A stretch of 64,000 bases of DNA from Bacteroidota bacterium (GTDB lineage Bacteria > Bacteroidota > Bacteroidia > Chitinophagales > Chitinophagaceae): the NCBI GenBank assembly GCA_016706595.1, contig JADJJH010000002.1, forward strand, positions 1-64,000, given 5' to 3'. How positions within the stretch are numbered: the stretch's first letter is position 1; every line of letters begins with the position of its first letter. This document shows, piece by piece, positions 59,831 to 64,000 of this stretch. The notes beneath the pieces are model-generated. The model saw nothing but the letters and a program-made list of their open reading frames with translations, made no database searches and was not told the origin of the DNA. The translations under genes and the position numbers were made by a program.

Positions 59831-61970
59831 TTAAAAGAAATTACTTCGGTTATCAACCAGCTTTGCTTTTTTCTTCAAAGTTTGAGGTATATAACCTTGA
59901 ACTTGTCCGGCCAATTGTTGTTGTTGTTGCATACGCTCAGCCATAATCTCAGGCGTGTTGGCCATTGTATTTGGTTTAGGTGGTTCGTTTATTGCTCGTA
60001 CAGTAATAAAGAATACACCTTGCTCACCTGGTATACCCGGCGATAATTTATTCATTAATTTTTTATTGAACGAAGCACCAATCACTTTAGGTTCATAACC
60101 CAAACTATCATTTCCGCCACCGGCTAATAATAAAGTATCAATATTGCTAACCGTAGTATTGCCACAGGCAGCAATATCTTGTAATGATGATTTGCCTTTT
60201 GCTTTTTCTATCAGCATTTGTCCTTTCTTCTCTTTTCAAATAATTTTCTAACTGCGGACGAATCGTTTCGATATCCGGTAAGCTTCCTTTTTCTTGACGA
60301 GAAGTAAGGTTTGCAACAATACATTTATCATTTAAATTGATAACGCCTGATACTTCACCAATTTTAGCATCAAACATCCATCGAGATAATTCGCGTGCTG
60401 TACCTACACCATTAATAGTTTGTTGAATTTTAGTTACACCGCTGGCAACTCTTTTATCCTTACCCATTTTTTTAGCTGTTTCACCAAAAGTTTTTGTATC
60501 GGTTGCTTTGCTTTTAAACTCAGCCGCTTTCGACATCGCGTTTTGTATGGTGTTTTCACTTGCTTGTAAGGCTTTGCTTATAACCGCTAATTTTACAGCC
60601 GGTTTAAAATCTTTTTGCTCTTGTACTTTTATTAAGTGATATCCAAATTGTGTTTTTACCACCTTCATATCACCGCTTTTTCCATTGAAGCAAGCATCAT
60701 TAAATTCTGGTACCATCATGCCTTGACCAAAGAAGCCTAAGTCGCCACCTTTTTGTGCACTGCCTTTATCGTCTGAACGGGTAGTGGCTAATTGTTCAAA
60801 ATTTGCCCCTCCTTTAATAGCCGCTTCAATACTATCAATTATTGACTTCGCTACTGCTTCTGCTCTTTGCTCGTTTATACCAATTAAGATATGTGATGCT
60901 TTTACACTATCAGGCATCGTTTTTTTATCTAAGATTTTCACTAATTTATACACGCCATTATCTAAAAACGGACCACTTACCATACCTACATTGCCAGCTA
61001 ATAACTCAGTTGCTTTTTCGGCAGGTAATTTATCTTGGGTTAAATAAATATCCTTCATTGATTCTTCAGAATATTTGATTACCATTTCTTCGCTATTCTT
61101 TGATGAATCAAACTCGGCACGAATTGTATTTAAAACACCTAAACTTGCTGCACTGTCTTCTGTTGAAGGTAAGATATCAAAAACCACAAAATCGGCATTT
61201 GCCATCGCTTCTTCCGATTTTAAAAGATTCGCTTTTTTATTCATGAAATCTTTAATGTCTGCATCGGTTACCTTTACCGCGCTATCACTAATCATAGTGT
61301 ATGGAAGCTTCACATAACTAATAGAAGCTACACTATTTCTTTCTTTAGCCATTTGGTACAATACAAAACTCGGAATGTAAATTCCCTTGGTAATTAAATC
61401 GGTATACTTTGTATTTAATCTTGATTTTATTATGCTTTCTTCAAATTCTCTCCATTGTTTTCTTTTTGAGATTTGTTCTTCGCCTTTACCCTGACTTAAT
61501 GAATTTAAATATTCACTCACTTTCGAAGGATCGAAAACACCGGTATTAGGATCGGTAAAACTTTGTTTAATCATGGGGTCGGCAAACGGACCGGTTTCCA
61601 TGTCTTGTAATTCTTTATCAGTAAGAACAATGCCTAATTTTGCATTTTCATCGGCAATTAAAGTTTCGTTTAAGATGTCATTCCAAACTTGATCGTTCAA
61701 TGATAAACGCTCTGATTCAGTTAAAGGAGCTCCCTTTTTCTGTGCCTTCATGTTATCTTCATACCTTTGACGAACCTCCTCGAAGCTCTTTGCATCAATA
61801 CGTTTGCCATTAATTTCTGCTAACAAAGTTTGGTCGCTGCCAAAAATATTTCTCACATTACTTTGCATTGCATCCATTACCAAAAAGCCCACTAAGGCTA
61901 CCACTATGGCACCGATTACAAATCCAATATACTTTTCTCTTATGTTTTGAATTACCGACATATTATTCAC
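59831..61970 (-). CDS. PpiD/SurA-type periplasmic peptidyl-prolyl isomerase, frameshifted
   Basis: Full length is ~712 residues. The N-terminus has a membrane anchor (YIGFVIGAIVVALVGFLVM), then a SurA-N/PpiD helical chaperone domain (DQTLLAEINGKRIDAKSFEEVRQRYEDNMK). Near residue 360 is a parvulin (PpiC) domain: ASHILIGINEQRAEAVAKSIIDSIEAAIKGGANFEQLATTRSDDKGSAQKGGDLGFFGQGMMVPEFNDACF, GYHLIKVQE. At about 60224 an extra base shifts the frame after LENYLKREE; the remainder MLIEKAKGKSSLQDIAACGN ... KKAKLVDNRSNFF runs in the next frame to 59831. It folds outer-membrane proteins. Confidence 0.92.
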
Positions 61971-61986
61971 ATTTTTTGAAGGAGTG

Positions 61987-61994
61987 CAAAAATA
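61987..61994 (-). promoter_or_regulatory. -7 promoter element TATTTTTG with -33 TTTG (ppiD)
   Basis: TATTTTTG ends 16 bases before the ATG at 61970. A TTTG at 62015-62018 (minus strand) lies 20 bases upstream of it, the expected -33 position. It is the most complete promoter in the window. Confidence 0.65.
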
Positions 61995-62018
61995 GAGGTT
62001 TTACATTGGTATTTCAAA

Positions 62019-62427
62019 GTTTTTACGGTTTGAATTTGGGTTAAATGTAGTTTTATGTAGTTTTTAGTTCCAAAAACATGTGAAATATCTTGTGGGTATT
62101 TGTTGGTTTATACCCAAAGCAAGTAAACTGCCAGTAAAAAATGTGTACAGGCAGCTAATTTTACAGGAGATATTTGTACGCTATCCACTTCCCACAGAAC
62201 AAAATTTTATTCAGTTCATTTTCATCAACATGATTTGTACAATTTTACGTAAAGCTGCTTGGGTATTTAATTTACGATGTGAATTAAGAAAATAATATTG
62301 TGAATATGAGTTGGATAAACAAATTAGTATCACTTTTGCAAGGTGTATAATCTGTTTTTTTACACGTATTCACATACCTAATAACAACAATAAAATCTAT
62401 TTTTAAAAATCTTATTTTATTAATACT
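62019..62427. other. Divergent intergenic region before nadA
   Basis: About 400 bases without a credible gene; the one plus-strand frame (62080-62295) has no family resemblance. AT-rich runs and a weak dyad (GTGAATA near 62300 and TATTCAC near 62367) are visible. I see no perfect TAnnTTTG before nadA. Confidence 0.35.
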
Positions 62428-63426
62428 ATGAATGATGCCGTGGATAAACTAGAGAAAATTGGATATCTTGAATTAAGCATTGACCCAAGTTTGGATTTGT
62501 TTGCAGAGATTGAAAAATTGAAAAAAGAAAAAAATGCTATTGTATTAGCGCATTACTATCAAGAAGCAGATATACAGGATGTTGCAGATTATATTGGCGA
62601 TAGTTTAGGTTTAGCACGCAAGGCGCAAGAAACCGATGCTGACATGATAGTTTTTGCCGGCGTTCATTTTATGGCCGAAACAGCAAAAATTTTAAATCCA
62701 AATAAAAAGGTTGTACTACCAGATTTACATGCCGGTTATTCATTAAGTGATAGTTGTCCTCCGTTTTTATTTAAACGATTTAAAGAACAGCATCCCGATC
62801 ACCTGGTAATTTCATATATTAATTGTAGTGCTGGTATTAAAGCGTTAAGTGATATTATTTGTACAAGTAGTAATGCACAAAAAATAGTTGAGAGTTTACC
62901 GGAAGAACAAAAGATAATTTTTGCACCCGATAAGAATTTAGGTGGTTTTATAAACAAGCAAACCGGAAGAAATATGCTTTTGTGGAATGGTGCTTGTATG
63001 GTGCATGAAATTTTTAGTTTGGAAAAAATTACGAAACTAAAAACGCGTCATCCAGAAGCAAAGTTTATAGCGCATCCCGAATGTGAAGAAGCCGTTTTAT
63101 CCATTGCAGATTTTATTGGAAGTACTACTCAGTTATTACAGTATACCGAAAAAAGCGAATTCAATGAGTTTATAGTAGCTACCGAAACAGGTATTTTGCA
63201 TCAAATGATTAAAAATTCACCTACAAAAACTTTTATTCCGGCACCGCCCAATAATAGTTGCGCTTGTAATGATTGCCCACATATGAAGTTGAATACACTC
63301 GAAAAATTATACTTATGTATGAAGTTTGAATTACCTGAATTAATATTAGATGAAGAACTTCGCTTAGCTGCTAAAAAGCCGATTGATAGAATGTTACAAT
63401 TAAGCGATGAGTTGGGTATTAAATAG
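62428..63426 (+). CDS. nadA: Quinolinate synthase A
   Basis: 332 residues. Family blocks: NAIVLAHYYQEADIQDVADYIGDSLGLARKA, DMIVFAGVHFMAETAKIL (4Fe-4S/ substrate region), DLHAGYSLSDSC (cluster Cys), YINCSAGIKALSDIICTSSNA, FAPDKNLGGFI, GACMVHEIF, FIAHPECEEAVLSIADFIGST (cluster Cys), EFIVATETGILHQM, and the C-terminal NNSCACNDCPHMKLNTLEKLY (cluster Cys). It condenses iminoaspartate with dihydroxyacetone phosphate to quinolinate. With nadB and nadD in the same window, most of the de novo NAD route is visible. Confidence 0.97.
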   Translation: MNDAVDKLEKIGYLELSIDPSLDLFAEIEKLKKEKNAIVLAHYYQEADIQDVADYIGDSLGLARKAQETDADMIVFAGVHFMAETAKILNPNKKVVLPDLHAGYSLSDSCPPFLFKRFKEQHPDHLVISYINCSAGIKALSDIICTSSNAQKIVESLPEEQKIIFAPDKNLGGFINKQTGRNMLLWNGACMVHEIFSLEKITKLKTRHPEAKFIAHPECEEAVLSIADFIGSTTQLLQYTEKSEFNEFIVATETGILHQMIKNSPTKTFIPAPPNNSCACNDCPHMKLNTLEKLYLCMKFELPELILDEELRLAAKKPIDRMLQLSDELGIK

Positions 63427-63446
63427 TTTGGTTTTATATTACCAGC

Positions 63447-64000
63447 ATGTTTGAATTAAATAGAAGCTTATTGAATCGCGCTTGTTGGATATTTACCTGC
63501 GCAATCATGTGTTTACTAACTTTACCTGTACTTATTAAGCAAGGGATGTTTAATGATGCGGTTTTATACACTTCAGTTTCGTTAAATTTAAGTAAGGGTA
63601 TAGGTAGTTTTTGGTTTCCGTATTTTGATGAATGGAATATTATTAATATTAATTCATTTCATGAGCAACCTCCATTGGCTTTTGGAATACAATCTTTATT
63701 TTTTAAGCTACTTGGGAATAGTATCTATGTTGAACGTGTATATACTTTTTTATGTATGATAAGTACTGCTATGCTTATTCATAAAATTTGGAATCTTGTT
63801 GTTAAAAACAAAGCCGAGTATCAGGGAATGAGTTATTTGGCTGTTTTTTTATGGATAACAATTCCAGTTTGTTTTTGGTCGTATGCTAATAATATGCACG
63901 AGAATACAATGGGTGTATGTACTGCGTTATCTGTGTTTTTTAGCTTATATGCATTGCAGCATAGTTCTTTTAAAATTTTACTTTTTACATTATCTGCTTT
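63447..64000 (+). CDS. GT39-type membrane glycosyltransferase, incomplete at window end
   Basis: Starts with ATG at 63447 and remains open to base 64000 (~184 codons visible). The first membrane span is followed by a periplasmic loop FWFPYFDEWNIINI and SFHEQPPLAFGIQSLFFKLLG, which resembles the HEQPPLA motif of ArnT/PMT-like GT-C enzymes; further spans follow (YVERVYTFLCMISTAMLIH, VFLWITIPVCFWSYANNM). It begins 20 bases after nadA. The function and end lie outside the window. Confidence 0.75.
   Translation, partial: MFELNRSLLNRACWIFTCAIMCLLTLPVLIKQGMFNDAVLYTSVSLNLSKGIGSFWFPYFDEWNIININSFHEQPPLAFGIQSLFFKLLGNSIYVERVYTFLCMISTAMLIHKIWNLVVKNKAEYQGMSYLAVFLWITIPVCFWSYANNMHENTMGVCTALSVFFSLYALQHSSFKILLFTLSA

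Noticed and set aside
59620..59946. 108-residue plus-strand ORF
   Set aside because: It crosses the ppiD terminator and is antisense to the ppiD 3' end.
62080..62295. 71-residue ORF before nadA
   Set aside because: No homologue recognisable, no promoter element, atypical composition.

Overview
The window looks like a contig from a member of the Bacteroidota, probably a Chitinophagales or Sphingobacteriales-type organism. The evidence is AT-rich DNA, at least 16 start-proximal copies of the Bacteroidota -7 promoter element TAnnTTTG, two secreted proteins with type IX secretion (T9SS) C-terminal sorting domains, a bacterial geranylgeranylglyceryl-phosphate synthase, futalosine-pathway menaquinone synthesis (mqnC) and many Bacteroidota-type lipoproteins and outer-membrane beta-barrels. 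Most of the window is chromosomal housekeeping. No phage, plasmid or CRISPR locus is visible.

Layout. 0-3.7 kb: an RDD membrane protein running off the left edge, a small hypothetical, a secreted protein with an EF-Tu domain-II-like barrel, then two tandem arrays (periods of 48 and 50 bp) leading into an IS200-like REP-associated transposase (RAYT). 3.7-12.4 kb: polA, GGGPS, a T9SS esterase, paaBCD without paaA, and dihydroorotase. 12.5-22 kb: a Wzi/RemB-like barrel, tatC, a DUF1573 protein, tadA, an Ig-like lipoprotein, a RelE-type toxin-antitoxin pair, pepD and pdxH. 22-30.5 kb: palindromic intergenic repeats, a porin-like barrel, a large secreted protein with a possible caspase-like C-terminus, mqnC, glutathione peroxidase and nadB. 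30.6-43.7 kb: a TolC/membrane-fusion efflux pair, nadD, a lipid A-type acyltransferase, pssA-purS, an NlpC/P60 lipoprotein, an FKBP, tRNA-Ser and tRNA-Pro with a tandem repeat of the tRNA 3' end, then pyrD-terC-glycosyltransferase. 43.8-52.3 kb: a 1301-residue T9SS protein and a surface-polysaccharide patch (two sugar epimerases, a GT4 and a polytopic membrane protein). 52.4-64 kb: upp, a fasciclin lipoprotein, a FeoA-like protein, hutH, a serine hydrolase, a DUF4349 protein, a three-copy 144-bp hairpin repeat, a ppiD-type foldase, nadA and an incomplete GT39-type membrane protein.

Pathways. Quinolinate/NAD synthesis is represented by nadB, nadA and nadD at three sites; pyrimidine metabolism by pyrC, pyrD and upp; envelope biogenesis by the acyltransferase, pssA, the glycosyltransferases, PpiD, TatC and the T9SS cargo.

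Important caveat. At least 11 genes are interrupted by single-base gains or losses, mostly in short A/T homopolymers, and the correct reading resumes at once in another frame. The regularity of these defects points to uncorrected indel errors in the assembly rather than real gene decay. I therefore annotate such genes over their full reconstructed span and state where each break lies. The most unusual structure is the RAYT with its two repeat arrays. They share a motif in opposite orientation and look like a Bacteroidota counterpart of a REP/BIME system.
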